From contig JAAYMP010000194.1 in the NCBI GenBank assembly GCA_012521315.1, positions 1-9,436 on the forward strand: 9,436 nucleotides of DNA, written 5' to 3'. Positions 1 through 6,625 of the stretch are shown here, in pieces. Under the pieces are notes generated by a model. It was not told the origin of the DNA. It made no database searches and saw nothing but the letters and a program-made list of their open reading frames with translations. Position 1 is the stretch's first letter; the number at the start of each line of letters is the position of its first letter. Source of the DNA: Bacillota bacterium. GTDB taxonomy: Bacteria > Bacillota > UBA4882 > UBA10575. The translations under genes were made by a program, and so were the position numbers.

Positions 1-1
1 G

Positions 2-775
2 GCGATGGCGGAAGCAAGAGAGTTGGCCTTTCCGATGATCGCGGTTAACGATGCCCTTTGCAAACACCTCTTTGATAACCGCTATGGTACCGGCCAGTCA
101 ACCTGGGACGGGATCATGCGCACGACCAACCTGGTCGTGGCCGGGAAAACGGTGGTGGTGGCGGGTTACGGTTGGTGTGGACGGGGGGTTGCCCTCCGGG
201 CGAAAGGCTTGGGGGCCCGGGTCATTATTTGCGAGGTTGATCCGATCAAGGCCTTGGAGGCTTTAATGGACGGTTATACGGTGATGCCGGCCTTGGAAGC
301 CGCCCGGCGCGGGGACTTGTTCATTGCGGTGACCGGCTGCCGGGATGTCTTTGCCGAACCCCATTTTATGCTTATGAAGGACGGAGCGATTCTGGCCAAT
401 GCGGGCCATTTTGATGTGGAATTCAACAAAGAAGACCTGGCGCGGATGGCGACGGCGGTCACCGAAGCCCGGCCCAACATCACCGCTTATCATTTGAAAG
501 ACGGACGCTGCTTGTACCTGCTGGCCGAAGGGCGCCTGGTCAACCTGGCGGCCGGTGATGGTCACCCCGCCGAGATTATGGACCTCTCTTTTGCCCTGCA
601 GATCCTGTCCTTGCTGCATCTGATCGACACCGCGAAAGAGGGGGGGCTGGCGGCAGGAGTTTATCAGGTTCCGCAGAAGATTGATCACTTGGTAGCCCAG
701 TTGGCTTTGGAGGCCAACGGGGTAAAGATCGATACATTAACCGAGGACCAGAAGAGATACCTGAATAGTTGGTAA
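2..775 (+). CDS. ahcY: S-adenosylhomocysteine hydrolase family protein (3' part; 5' end outside window)
   Basis: Cytosolic NAD-dependent enzyme that splits S-adenosylhomocysteine (or, in some lineages, S-inosylhomocysteine) into homocysteine and the nucleoside, clearing the by-product of methyltransferases. About 257 codons are visible. The family is usually around 410-430 residues, so roughly 150 N-terminal residues lie off the left edge, and the Met at base 5 is internal. Counting from that Met: VNDALCK with Lys20, then Asp24-Asn25 in FDNRYGTGQ (the catalytic Lys and Asp/Asn of the family); a Rossmann NAD site GYGWCGRG at 54-61 with an acidic residue, Glu77, after the second strand; NAGHFDVE at 132-139; and AEGRLVNLAAGDGHP near 172-186. 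The C-terminus ends YLNSW, as in many bacterial and archaeal members rather than the Tyr-ended eukaryotic form. An SAH-type deaminase gene follows 95 bp downstream on the same strand. Family assignment is very secure. Substrate choice between SAH and S-inosylhomocysteine is open. Confidence 0.96.
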   Translation, partial: AMAEARELAFPMIAVNDALCKHLFDNRYGTGQSTWDGIMRTTNLVVAGKTVVVAGYGWCGRGVALRAKGLGARVIICEVDPIKALEALMDGYTVMPALEAARRGDLFIAVTGCRDVFAEPHFMLMKDGAILANAGHFDVEFNKEDLARMATAVTEARPNITAYHLKDGRCLYLLAEGRLVNLAAGDGHPAEIMDLSFALQILSLLHLIDTAKEGGLAAGVYQVPQKIDHLVAQLALEANGVKIDTLTEDQKRYLNSW

Positions 776-779
776 GGTA
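760..779 (+). repeat. Direct repeat copy 1, overlapping the ahcY stop codon
   Basis: This is a 20-bp unit, cctgaatag-tt-ggtaaggta, covering the codons for Leu-Asn-Ser-Trp and the TAA stop of the ahcY-family gene. It recurs 71 bp downstream with 18 of 20 bases identical; the only differences are tt against cg in the middle. It may be a relic of a small tandem duplication of the gene's 3' end. Confidence 0.6.
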
Positions 780-830
780 GGTTCCGGCCGGAGATGGACA
801 TTGGCAACTGACCAGTGGATCAGAGGGAAC

Positions 831-850
831 CCTGAATAGCGGGTAAGGTA
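831..850 (+). repeat. Direct repeat copy 2, in the ahcY-deaminase spacer
   Basis: This is the second copy of the 20-bp unit, cctgaatag-cg-ggtaaggta. Read in the same phase it would encode Leu-Asn-Ser-Gly-stop, echoing the Leu-Asn-Ser-Trp-stop of the real ahcY end. A gaccag hexamer lies shortly upstream of both copies (746-751 and 810-815), at different distances. The copy ends 11 bp before the AAAGGAG ribosome-binding site region of the next gene, so its main effect is on spacing. No function can be read from it. Confidence 0.55.
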
Positions 851-870
851 CGATAGAAAGGAGTGGCGTA

Positions 871-2247
871 ATGCCAGCGGAGATCATTCACTGTGCATGG
901 CTCCTGACCATGGCCGAAGGGGCTGAGCCGATCCAAGACGCCTATGTGAAGATTGTTGATGATAAAATTGTCGAAGTTGGTCCCTGGCAGGATGGGGTGG
1001 CGGACGACGCCGACGTGGTGACGGAGATGCGGACGCAATTGGTCCTGCCCGGGTTGGTTAATACCCATACGCACGCGGCGATGGTGCTTTTTCGAAGTTT
1101 GGGGGACGACTACCCCCTTTACACCTGGTTACAGGAGAAGATCTGGCCTTTGGAAGCAAACTTAACCGCCGAGGATGTTTATTACGGAACGCGGCTGGCC
1201 ATCAATGAGATGTTATGTTCGGGGACGACGACCTTTGCCGATCAGTATTTTTTCATGGATGAAGTGGCGGAAGCGGTGGCCGAAGCGGGGATCCGGGCCG
1301 TCTTGTCCCGCGGCCTGCTCGGTTCCGACGCCGAAGTCGAAACCAAACTGGAAGAGGCAATTGAACAGGCGAAAAAGTGGAAAGGAAAGGCGGACGGGCG
1401 GATTACCGCCATGTTGGGCCCCCACGCGCCCTACACTTTATCGCCGGCGGCCCTCCGGCAGATTGTCACCGCGGCCCGGCATTATCAGTTGTCCCTCCAT
1501 ATCCACGTGGCGGAGACCCGCGATGAACTGGAGGAGATTGGAAAGAACTACGGGAAACGCCCCGTTGCTTACTTGGCGGAACACGGGCTTTTTTCCCGTC
1601 CGGTCTTGATGGCCCACGGCGTGTGGCTGGATGAAGGGGAGATCGCTTATTTGGCCAAACAAAAGGTGGCGGTGGCCCACAACCCATCCAGCAACATGAA
1701 ACTGGCCAGCGGCATTGCCCCGGTGGCCCAGTTGCTCAAGGCCGGGGTGACGGTTAGCCTCGGGACCGACGGCGCGGCCAGCAACAACCGGCTTGACATG
1801 TTTACCGAGCTGCGGACCGCCTCCCTCTTGCAGAAAGTGGCGAACAGTGACCCCACCGTCTTGCCGGCCGAGACTGTTTTAAAGATGGCGACGATCAACG
1901 GGGCTCGCGCTCTGGGCTTGGGCGACCAGATCGGGAGCTTGGAGCCGGGGAAGAAGGCGGATTTGATCGGGGTTGACCTGGAACGGGACCATTTAACCCC
2001 CTGTTTCAACCCGGTCTCCCTCCTGGTCTATTCGGCACGGGGCAGTGATGTTTCAGCGGTAATGGTTAATGGCAAGTGGTTGGTGAAAGAGGGGAGGATT
2101 CTGGCCGGGGATGAGCAAAAGGTCCGTACGGCGGCCGCGGCGTGCGCCAAACGGTTAACCCAGCTACAATCCGGAAATAAGGTAAACTTGGTGAAAAATG
2201 GAGGAAAAACGAGTAAGAACGATCTAGAAGGAAGAAACAAGTCTTAA
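871..2247 (+). CDS. mtaD: 5-methylthioadenosine/S-adenosylhomocysteine deaminase (amidohydrolase)
   Basis: Cytosolic metal-dependent amidohydrolase expected to deaminate adenosine-type compounds (S-adenosylhomocysteine, 5'-methylthioadenosine, possibly 5'-deoxyadenosine) to the inosine forms plus ammonia. The 458-residue protein shows the whole active site: HTH (His66, His68) after the first beta strand, WPLE with Glu95 (probably the ribose-binding Glu of the Thermotoga maritima enzyme), GPHAPYT (His185), HIHVAET (metal His212 and catalytic Glu215), AHG (His249) and GTDGAASNN (Asp300). A typical small beta domain is formed from both ends. The last 25-30 residues are Lys/Asn-rich and longer than the core fold needs. 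The start is well placed: AAAGGAG lies 8 bp before the ATG. It follows the ahcY-family gene on the same strand with no terminator evident between them, which suggests one transcript for SAH disposal. Other members of the family act on guanine or chlorinated triazines, but the motifs and the neighbour favour SAH/MTA. Confidence 0.9.
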   Translation: MPAEIIHCAWLLTMAEGAEPIQDAYVKIVDDKIVEVGPWQDGVADDADVVTEMRTQLVLPGLVNTHTHAAMVLFRSLGDDYPLYTWLQEKIWPLEANLTAEDVYYGTRLAINEMLCSGTTTFADQYFFMDEVAEAVAEAGIRAVLSRGLLGSDAEVETKLEEAIEQAKKWKGKADGRITAMLGPHAPYTLSPAALRQIVTAARHYQLSLHIHVAETRDELEEIGKNYGKRPVAYLAEHGLFSRPVLMAHGVWLDEGEIAYLAKQKVAVAHNPSSNMKLASGIAPVAQLLKAGVTVSLGTDGAASNNRLDMFTELRTASLLQKVANSDPTVLPAETVLKMATINGARALGLGDQIGSLEPGKKADLIGVDLERDHLTPCFNPVSLLVYSARGSDVSAVMVNGKWLVKEGRILAGDEQKVRTAAAACAKRLTQLQSGNKVNLVKNGGKTSKNDLEGRNKS

Positions 2248-2273
2248 TTTCTGATTATTAGCCGTTAACTAAA

Positions 2274-2302
2274 TTGCAGATTCATTCCTAATCTGTTAAT
2301 AT
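2274..2302 (+). promoter_or_regulatory. Possible sigma-A promoter with an inverted repeat in its spacer
   Basis: TTGCAG (2274-2279) and TAATAT (2297-2302) are separated by exactly 17 bp in an AT-rich stretch just after the deaminase gene. Neither hexamer is perfect. The spacer contains the inverted repeat cagatt-N7-aatctg (2277-2295), which could be an operator or just a weak hairpin at the end of the upstream transcript. Transcription would start near 2309, immediately before a strong hairpin. Confidence 0.35.
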
Positions 2303-2310
2303 TTAAGTAC

Positions 2311-2344
2311 AAACTCTTTGCGGATTCGTGTTCGCAAAGGGTTT
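2311..2344 (+). other. Strong stem-loop without a U-tract
   Basis: Arms aaactctttgcg (2311-2322) and cgcaaagggttt (2333-2344) pair over 12 positions, 11 Watson-Crick and one G-T, around a 10-nt loop. No run of T follows on either strand, so it is not a standard intrinsic terminator. It fits a 5' stabilising hairpin of an RNA starting near 2309. Confidence 0.6.
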
Positions 2345-2478
2345 GCAGAGCGTCATTCCGACGCCAGGCGCCAGCTGAGGGGTGAGGCTCGCCCTGCCTC
2401 TGACCACGCCGGCAGTCGGGGTAGGTTTAGGCGTTTACGGTAACTCTAATCTAAAGGTTTAAAGGTTGCAATTGGATA

Positions 2479-2505
2479 GCCACCAAACGGTGGCAATTTT
2501 TTTTT
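2479..2505 (+). terminator. Intrinsic terminator upstream of the flavoprotein gene
   Basis: A perfect 6-bp GC-rich stem, gccacc (2479-2484) with ggtggc (2489-2494), has a 4-nt loop and is followed by aa and nine T residues. It lies about 230 bp after the deaminase stop and about 95 bp before the flavoprotein start. It may end the ahcY-deaminase transcript, end a separate small RNA, or act as an attenuator for the flavoprotein gene. Confidence 0.82.
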
Positions 2506-2600
2506 GTTCCGTTCTGTTCCCGTTTTTTACGGAAAAAGGGTGGTAAAATGTAAGGGAGCGGTGGTGCGCGTCACTGATGAAGATGGTGGGAGGAGAAGGC

Positions 2601-3824
2601 ATGGCTACGGACCAGGTTGTGGTCATTGGGGGTGGACCGGCGGGCATGATGGCGGCGGGGACCGCCGGGGAGCGAGGCCGCTCCGTCCTTTTGGTCGAAA
2701 AAAATAAACGGTTGGGACGGAAGCTTTTAATTACCGGGAAGGGCCGGTGTAACCTGACCAACATTACGGACATTGAAGGGATGATCGCCAACATTCCGGT
2801 GAACGGTAAATTTTTATACAGTGCTTTCCACCGTTTCACGAACCGGGACGTCATAAATTTCTTTACGGAGTGGGGCTTGCCCACGAAGGTGGAAAGGGGT
2901 GGCCGGGTCTTTCCCGCCACCGACCGTTCCCTTGATGTCTTACGGGCTTTTGAAAAGTTTTTGGCCCATGCCCGGGTGCGGATCAAGACCGGGACGGTGG
3001 TGGCGGTTTTGGTCGAAGAGGGACGGGTGTGCGGCGTTAAACTCGCCGGCGGCGAAATTTTCCCGGCTAGCCGGGTGATCATTGCCACTGGCGGCTGCTC
3101 CTACCCCCAGACGGGTTCGACCGGCGACGGTTACCGCCTGGCGGCGGCGCTGGGCCATACCATTACCCCGTTAAAACCGGCGCTGGTTCCCCTGGAAGCG
3201 GCCACCGAATGGGTCCGTGCGGTGCAGGGTCTTTCCTTGAAAAACGTGGCCATCAAGGTCTTAACCGCGGATGGAGAGACCATTTACACCGACTTTGGTG
3301 AGATGCTCTTTACCCATTTTGGGGTCTCCGGGCCGGTGGTGCTTTCGGCCAGTACCCACCTGGAGCCAAACACCCATTACCGTCTGGTCATTGATCTAAA
3401 ACCGGCGCTTACCCTCGAACAATTGGATCGACGGCTGCAACGGGACTTTGCCGCGTACGCCCGGAAGGTTTTCCACAATGCCCTTGGCGACCTCCTACCG
3501 CGGGCTTTGATTCCGGTGATCGTGGCGCTGGTGGAGATCCCGCCCGACAAACCGGTCAACCAGATCACCAGAGCCGAACGGGAACGTCTGGGGGCGCTTC
3601 TCAAAGGTTTGGAAGTAGAGATTGTCGGCTTGCGGCCGCTTGCGGAGGCGATTGTCACCGCCGGCGGTGTTGCGGTCAAAGAGATCAATCCGGCGACCAT
3701 GGAGTCAAAGCTGGTCAAGGGGCTTTATTTTGCGGGGGAAGTGATTGATGTGAACGCCTATACCGGTGGCTTTAACCTCCAGATCGCCTTTTCCACCGGA
3801 TACCTGGCCGGAAGCAGTTGTTGA
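2601..3824 (+). CDS. HI0933/YhiN/BaiN-family NAD(P)/FAD-dependent oxidoreductase
   Basis: A 407-residue flavoprotein, a normal length for the family, whose physiological substrate is mostly unknown. The N-terminal dinucleotide fold binds FAD: VVVIGGGPAG at 6-15 and the ribose-binding Glu33 in LLVEKNKRLG. The family hallmark RKLLITGKGRCNLTN follows at 40-54. A central substrate-domain insertion gives way to the closing FAD motif LYFAGEVIDV (376-385) and TGGFNLQIAFSTG (388-400). I chose the ATG at 2601 because GGGAGGAG (2588-2595) stands 5 bp before it and the protein then starts directly at the FAD strand. An in-frame ATG at 2577 has no close ribosome-binding site and would add eight residues. 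Members include a protein named in bile-acid operons (BaiN), but nothing here indicates such a substrate. The gene seems to stand alone, between a terminator and the nrdR promoter. It is cytosolic, with no signal peptide. Confidence 0.9.
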   Translation: MATDQVVVIGGGPAGMMAAGTAGERGRSVLLVEKNKRLGRKLLITGKGRCNLTNITDIEGMIANIPVNGKFLYSAFHRFTNRDVINFFTEWGLPTKVERGGRVFPATDRSLDVLRAFEKFLAHARVRIKTGTVVAVLVEEGRVCGVKLAGGEIFPASRVIIATGGCSYPQTGSTGDGYRLAAALGHTITPLKPALVPLEAATEWVRAVQGLSLKNVAIKVLTADGETIYTDFGEMLFTHFGVSGPVVLSASTHLEPNTHYRLVIDLKPALTLEQLDRRLQRDFAAYARKVFHNALGDLLPRALIPVIVALVEIPPDKPVNQITRAERERLGALLKGLEVEIVGLRPLAEAIVTAGGVAVKEINPATMESKLVKGLYFAGEVIDVNAYTGGFNLQIAFSTGYLAGSSC

Positions 3825-3919
3825 CGGCGGTTCGTGTCGAAAATAGCGAAAAAGCTTGGTTTGGACAATTATTTGGCGAAAAATGACCCAAGAAAAGGAA
3901 TACAAGAGAGAGAAACGGT

Positions 3920-3948
3920 TCGACAAAACAATATATAGGGGTTATAAT
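3920..3948 (+). promoter_or_regulatory. Sigma-A promoter of nrdR-nrdD
   Basis: The -35 element TCGACA (3920-3925, five of six to TTGACA) and the perfect -10 element TATAAT (3943-3948) have the ideal 17-bp spacing. Transcription should start near 3955, giving a leader of about 55 nt before the GTG of nrdR. The first NrdR-box-like palindrome fills the spacer and the second lies just downstream of the start point, an arrangement that would block the polymerase. Confidence 0.82.
3926..3941 (+). promoter_or_regulatory. NrdR box 1
   Basis: The 16-bp site aaacaatatatagggg has the core CAATATATAG. It agrees at about 13 of 16 positions with the NrdR-box consensus as I know it (acaCwATATaTwGtgt). It occupies the spacer between the -35 and -10 elements and pairs with a second box 31 bp downstream. 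Confidence 0.8.
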
Positions 3949-3956
3949 AAATAGTG

Positions 3957-3972
3957 CCACTAGATATAGGGG
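3957..3972 (+). promoter_or_regulatory. NrdR box 2
   Basis: The 16-bp site ccactagatatagggg has the core CTAGATATAG, one mismatch from the CwATATATwG core. The start-to-start distance from box 1 is 31 bp (15-bp linker, about three helical turns), the spacing typical of tandem NrdR boxes. It lies just after the predicted transcription start. Confidence 0.78.
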
Positions 3973-4010
3973 TGAATGCCGACTGGCGCCAATGATAAGG
4001 GGGGTCAAAA

Positions 4011-4478
4011 GTGCGATGCCCTTATTGCCATCATCCGGAGAGCAGGGTGGTTGACTCCCGTGCTTCCGAAGAAGGGGTGGCGATCCGCCGGCGACGGGAG
4101 TGTTTGGGTTGTGAACGCCGGTTTACGACTTATGAACGCATTGAAGAAGAACCCCTGATTATCATTAAAAAAGACGGACGGCGGGAGCCCTTTAACCGGG
4201 AGAAGATCATTAACGGACTGCGTAAAGCCTGCGAAAAACGGCCGCTCTCCTTTGAAACTTTTGAAAAGATTGCCGATGAAGTCGAACAGGCAATCCGGAA
4301 GCGGAACGAGACCGAAACGCCCAGCAGCGTGATTGGCGAACTGATTATGGAGCGGTTGAAAGAGATTGATGAAGTGGCTTATGTCCGTTTTGCTTCGGTT
4401 TATCGGCAATTTAAAGACCTCGATATCTTCATGCGCGAACTCCAGCACCTCCTCGGGGCGAAGAAAAAACAGGAATAG
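4011..4478 (+). CDS. nrdR: Transcriptional regulator NrdR
   Basis: Repressor of ribonucleotide reductase genes that senses the ATP/dATP balance and binds paired NrdR boxes. The 155-residue protein has the usual length and both domains. The N-terminal zinc ribbon has Cys3-Pro-Tyr-Cys6 and Cys31-Leu-Gly-Cys34, with the conserved SRVVDSR (11-17), RRRRE (26-30) and RFTTYER (37-43). The ATP-cone follows, roughly 47-139, beginning IIIKKDGRREPFNREKI. The start is the GTG at 4011: it gives the invariant MRCPYC opening and has aggggggt just upstream. It is first in an operon with nrdD, whose start lies 13 bp after the nrdR stop. Tandem boxes over its promoter indicate that it represses its own operon. 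Identification is essentially certain. Confidence 0.97.
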   Translation: MRCPYCHHPESRVVDSRASEEGVAIRRRRECLGCERRFTTYERIEEEPLIIIKKDGRREPFNREKIINGLRKACEKRPLSFETFEKIADEVEQAIRKRNETETPSSVIGELIMERLKEIDEVAYVRFASVYRQFKDLDIFMRELQHLLGAKKKQE

Positions 4479-4491
4479 TGGGGGATTTGTG

Positions 4492-6594
4492 ATGGCGAAA
4501 GTCCAGGAAGAATTGGAAAAGAAAATGGAGAAAACCCGCTTGGTTCAGTTTCGCAACCCGACCGCACCTCCGGAACGGATCTTTCGTTCAATCCAGAAAC
4601 GGGACGGCCGGATTGTCCCCTTTGAGATCAGCAAGATCACCGAGGCGATCTTTAGGGCAGCCCGGGCGGTCGGCGGCGAAGACAAACAGCTGGCGGAAGA
4701 ACTGGCGCAGGTTGTCGTGAAGTACCTGGCGAAAACCAAAACCACCGGGATCCCGACCGTCGAAGAAGTACAGGATGCCGTGGAAAAGGTTTTGATCGAA
4801 ACCGGACATGCCAAAACGGCCAAGGCTTATATTCTCTACCGGGACCGCCGGACGCGCTTGCGGGAGACCAAATCCGAACTGATGGATGTGGTGGAAGAGA
4901 TCCTGATCGAAACCAGCCGGGAAAACGCCAACGTCAGCAACTCGCCTTCCGCCAAAATGCTGCAGATTGCCTCGGCGGCCAGTAAAAGGTATTACCTGTA
5001 CCGTTTAATCCCGGAGGAATTCTCCGAAGCCCACATCAGTGGTGACATCCATATTCATGACCTGGATTTCTACGGCAAGACCTTAACCTGTATTCAGATT
5101 CCTTTGGGAAGGTTGCTCACGGAAGGTTTTAATACCGGGCACGGCTATATCCGCCCGCCGAAGCGGATCGCTTCGGCCGCGGCGTTAGCCGCCATTATCC
5201 TGCAAAGTTCGCAGAACGACATGCATGGCGGCCAATCCTTCGCCTTTTTTGACCGTGACATGGCCCCCTTTGTCCAGGGGAGTTCCGAAGATGATGTCTA
5301 CCAGGCGATGGAGGCATTGATCTATAATTTAAACTCCATGCACAGCCGGGCCGGCGCGCAGGTGCCGTTTAGCAGTATCAACTTGGGGACCGATACGTCC
5401 CCGGAAGGCCGGTTGGTGACCCGCTCCCTGCTCTTGGCCCACGAGAAAGGGTTGGGCCGGGGCGAGACGCCGATCTTCCCCAACATCATTTTCCGGGTGA
5501 AGAAGGGGATTAACTTTGAGCCGGGCGATCCCAACTATGACCTCTTCCAACTGGCGATGCGGGTGGCGGCGCAGCGGCTGAATCCCACTTTCAGCTTTAT
5601 GGATTCGTCCTTTAACAGACAGTACGGAACGGAAGTGGCCTATATGGGCTGCCGGACCCGGGTGATCGGCAACCGCCACGGGGCGGAAGTCTCCACCGGA
5701 CGGGGAAATCTTTCTTTTACCACGATCAATCTTCCCCGGATCGGCATCAAAGCCCAGGGTAATTTGGAGGCCTTCTATAACGAGCTGGACCGGATTATTT
5801 CGCTGACCTGCCGTCAACTTTACCACCGCTACCGGGTCCAAAGCAAACTGAAGGTCAAAGACATGCCGTTTTTAATGGGGCAGCACTTATACCTTGATTC
5901 CGAAAAACTGAAACCGGAAGACCCGATTGGCCCGGTGATTAAGCACGGGACCCTCTCCGTTGGCTTTATCGGGCTGGCTGAAACCTTAACAGCGCTCCTC
6001 GGTGTAAACCATGGAGAAGACCTTGGTGCCCAACAGCTGGGACTAGAGATTGTCAGCCACATGCGCCAGCGGGTCGATGAGATGGCCGATGAGTACGATC
6101 TGAACTATACTCTCCTGGCCACCCCGGCGGAAGGGCTATCCGGACGGTTCGTCGCGATTGACCGTAAACAGTTCGGGGTTATCCCCGGTGTCACCGATAA
6201 GGAGTACTACACGAACAGTTTCCATGTCCCGGTCGACCAGGAGATCAGTTGTTTCGACAAGATCAACCTGGAGGGCTCCTACCACCGGTTCACCAATGCG
6301 GGCCATATCAGTTACGTGGAGTTTGATGCGCCGCCCATTAATAACCTGGAGGCTTTTGAGAAGATCCTCCGGCACATGGCGGCGGCGGATCTCGGTTACG
6401 CCGGGATTAACTTCCCCATCGATGAGTGTTTGGCCTGCGGGAACCGGGGCATCTTTGCGGCGGAATGCCCATCCTGCCAGTCGACGGAGATCCGGAGAGT
6501 ACGCAGGATTACAGGTTACTTGTCTACCGTCAACCGGTTCAACGACGCCAAATTGGCGGAACTGAAAGCACGCAAAGCCCATTTTAAACTGTAA
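4492..6594 (+). CDS. nrdD: Anaerobic ribonucleoside-triphosphate reductase, class III
   Basis: Glycyl-radical enzyme that reduces ribonucleoside triphosphates to dNTPs for DNA synthesis without oxygen. The product is 700 residues, a normal size. An N-terminal ATP-cone (about 33-125, from IQKRDGRIVPFE) provides allosteric control by ATP/dATP. The catalytic barrel carries Cys200 in GKTLTCIQIP and Cys387 in YMGCRTRV, the latter in the finger-loop region and the likely thiyl-radical position. Near the C-terminus, four cysteines (646, 649, 659, 662) form the zinc site, and Gly675 in RRITGYLS is the expected radical glycine. The ATG at 4492 was chosen because gggggat lies 8-10 bp upstream and it leaves a 13-bp gap after nrdR; the open frame extends upstream only within nrdR. 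The activating radical-SAM protein NrdG, often the next gene, is absent here, so it must be encoded elsewhere. Co-transcription with nrdR under paired NrdR boxes is expected. Confidence 0.96.
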   Translation: MAKVQEELEKKMEKTRLVQFRNPTAPPERIFRSIQKRDGRIVPFEISKITEAIFRAARAVGGEDKQLAEELAQVVVKYLAKTKTTGIPTVEEVQDAVEKVLIETGHAKTAKAYILYRDRRTRLRETKSELMDVVEEILIETSRENANVSNSPSAKMLQIASAASKRYYLYRLIPEEFSEAHISGDIHIHDLDFYGKTLTCIQIPLGRLLTEGFNTGHGYIRPPKRIASAAALAAIILQSSQNDMHGGQSFAFFDRDMAPFVQGSSEDDVYQAMEALIYNLNSMHSRAGAQVPFSSINLGTDTSPEGRLVTRSLLLAHEKGLGRGETPIFPNIIFRVKKGINFEPGDPNYDLFQLAMRVAAQRLNPTFSFMDSSFNRQYGTEVAYMGCRTRVIGNRHGAEVSTGRGNLSFTTINLPRIGIKAQGNLEAFYNELDRIISLTCRQLYHRYRVQSKLKVKDMPFLMGQHLYLDSEKLKPEDPIGPVIKHGTLSVGFIGLAETLTALLGVNHGEDLGAQQLGLEIVSHMRQRVDEMADEYDLNYTLLATPAEGLSGRFVAIDRKQFGVIPGVTDKEYYTNSFHVPVDQEISCFDKINLEGSYHRFTNAGHISYVEFDAPPINNLEAFEKILRHMAAADLGYAGINFPIDECLACGNRGIFAAECPSCQSTEIRRVRRITGYLSTVNRFNDAKLAELKARKAHFKL

Positions 6595-6625
6595 AAGCTT
6601 TCTGGCGTATTGGGCGGGTTGGCTC

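Larger units (their letters stand above)
2309..2505 (+). ncRNA. Candidate structured RNA or attenuated leader, unidentified
   Basis: The longest gene-free stretch of the window (2248-2600) holds a run of potential hairpins between a possible promoter and a good intrinsic terminator. By hand pairing: A, 2311-2322 with 2333-2344 (12 pairs, one G-T); B, gcgtc/gacgc at 2350-2354 and 2360-2364; C, gagg/cctc enclosing ggtga/tcgcc within 2375-2402; D, acc/ggt enclosing ccg/cgg within 2403-2422; E, tttag/ctaaa at 2426-2430 and 2451-2455; then the terminator. I do not recognise the T-box, SAM, cobalamin, FMN, THF, GEMM or 6S signatures. It could be a free small RNA of about 200 nt, a regulatory leader of the flavoprotein gene, or an unrelated palindromic repeat. 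Only hairpin A and the terminator are strong; the others are short enough to arise by chance. Confidence 0.3.

Noticed and set aside
2311..2344. Strong hairpin as the terminator of the deaminase gene
   Set aside because: The stem is good but no run of T follows it on either strand; the terminator at 2479-2505 is far better.
2503..2549. Possible promoter and hairpin (ttccgt/acggaa at 2507-2512 and 2529-2534; TAAAAT at 2544-2549)
   Set aside because: No acceptable -35 element lies 16-18 bp upstream of TAAAAT, and the 6-bp arms enclose a 16-nt loop with no T-tract. The flavoprotein gene's promoter therefore remains unassigned.
2577..2600. Alternative start of the flavoprotein gene at the ATG at 2577
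   Set aside because: The nearest purine-rich stretch is about 20 bp away, whereas the ATG at 2601 has GGGAGGAG at an ideal distance and begins directly before the FAD-binding strand.
2459..3088. 209-codon open frame on the minus strand
   Set aside because: It is antisense to the flavoprotein gene, whose protein has unmistakable family motifs. Its composition (rich in Arg, Pro, Ser, Thr) is that of an opposite-strand shadow.
3825..3919. Terminator after the flavoprotein gene
   Set aside because: The only pairing found (cttgg with ccaag around 3855-3892) has a loop of nearly 30 nt and no T-tract on the plus strand, so I do not call it.
4366..4491. Longer N-terminus for NrdD starting within nrdR
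   Set aside because: The upstream in-frame Met codons lie inside nrdR in another frame and have no ribosome-binding site. The ATG at 4492 gives a normal NrdD N-terminus.
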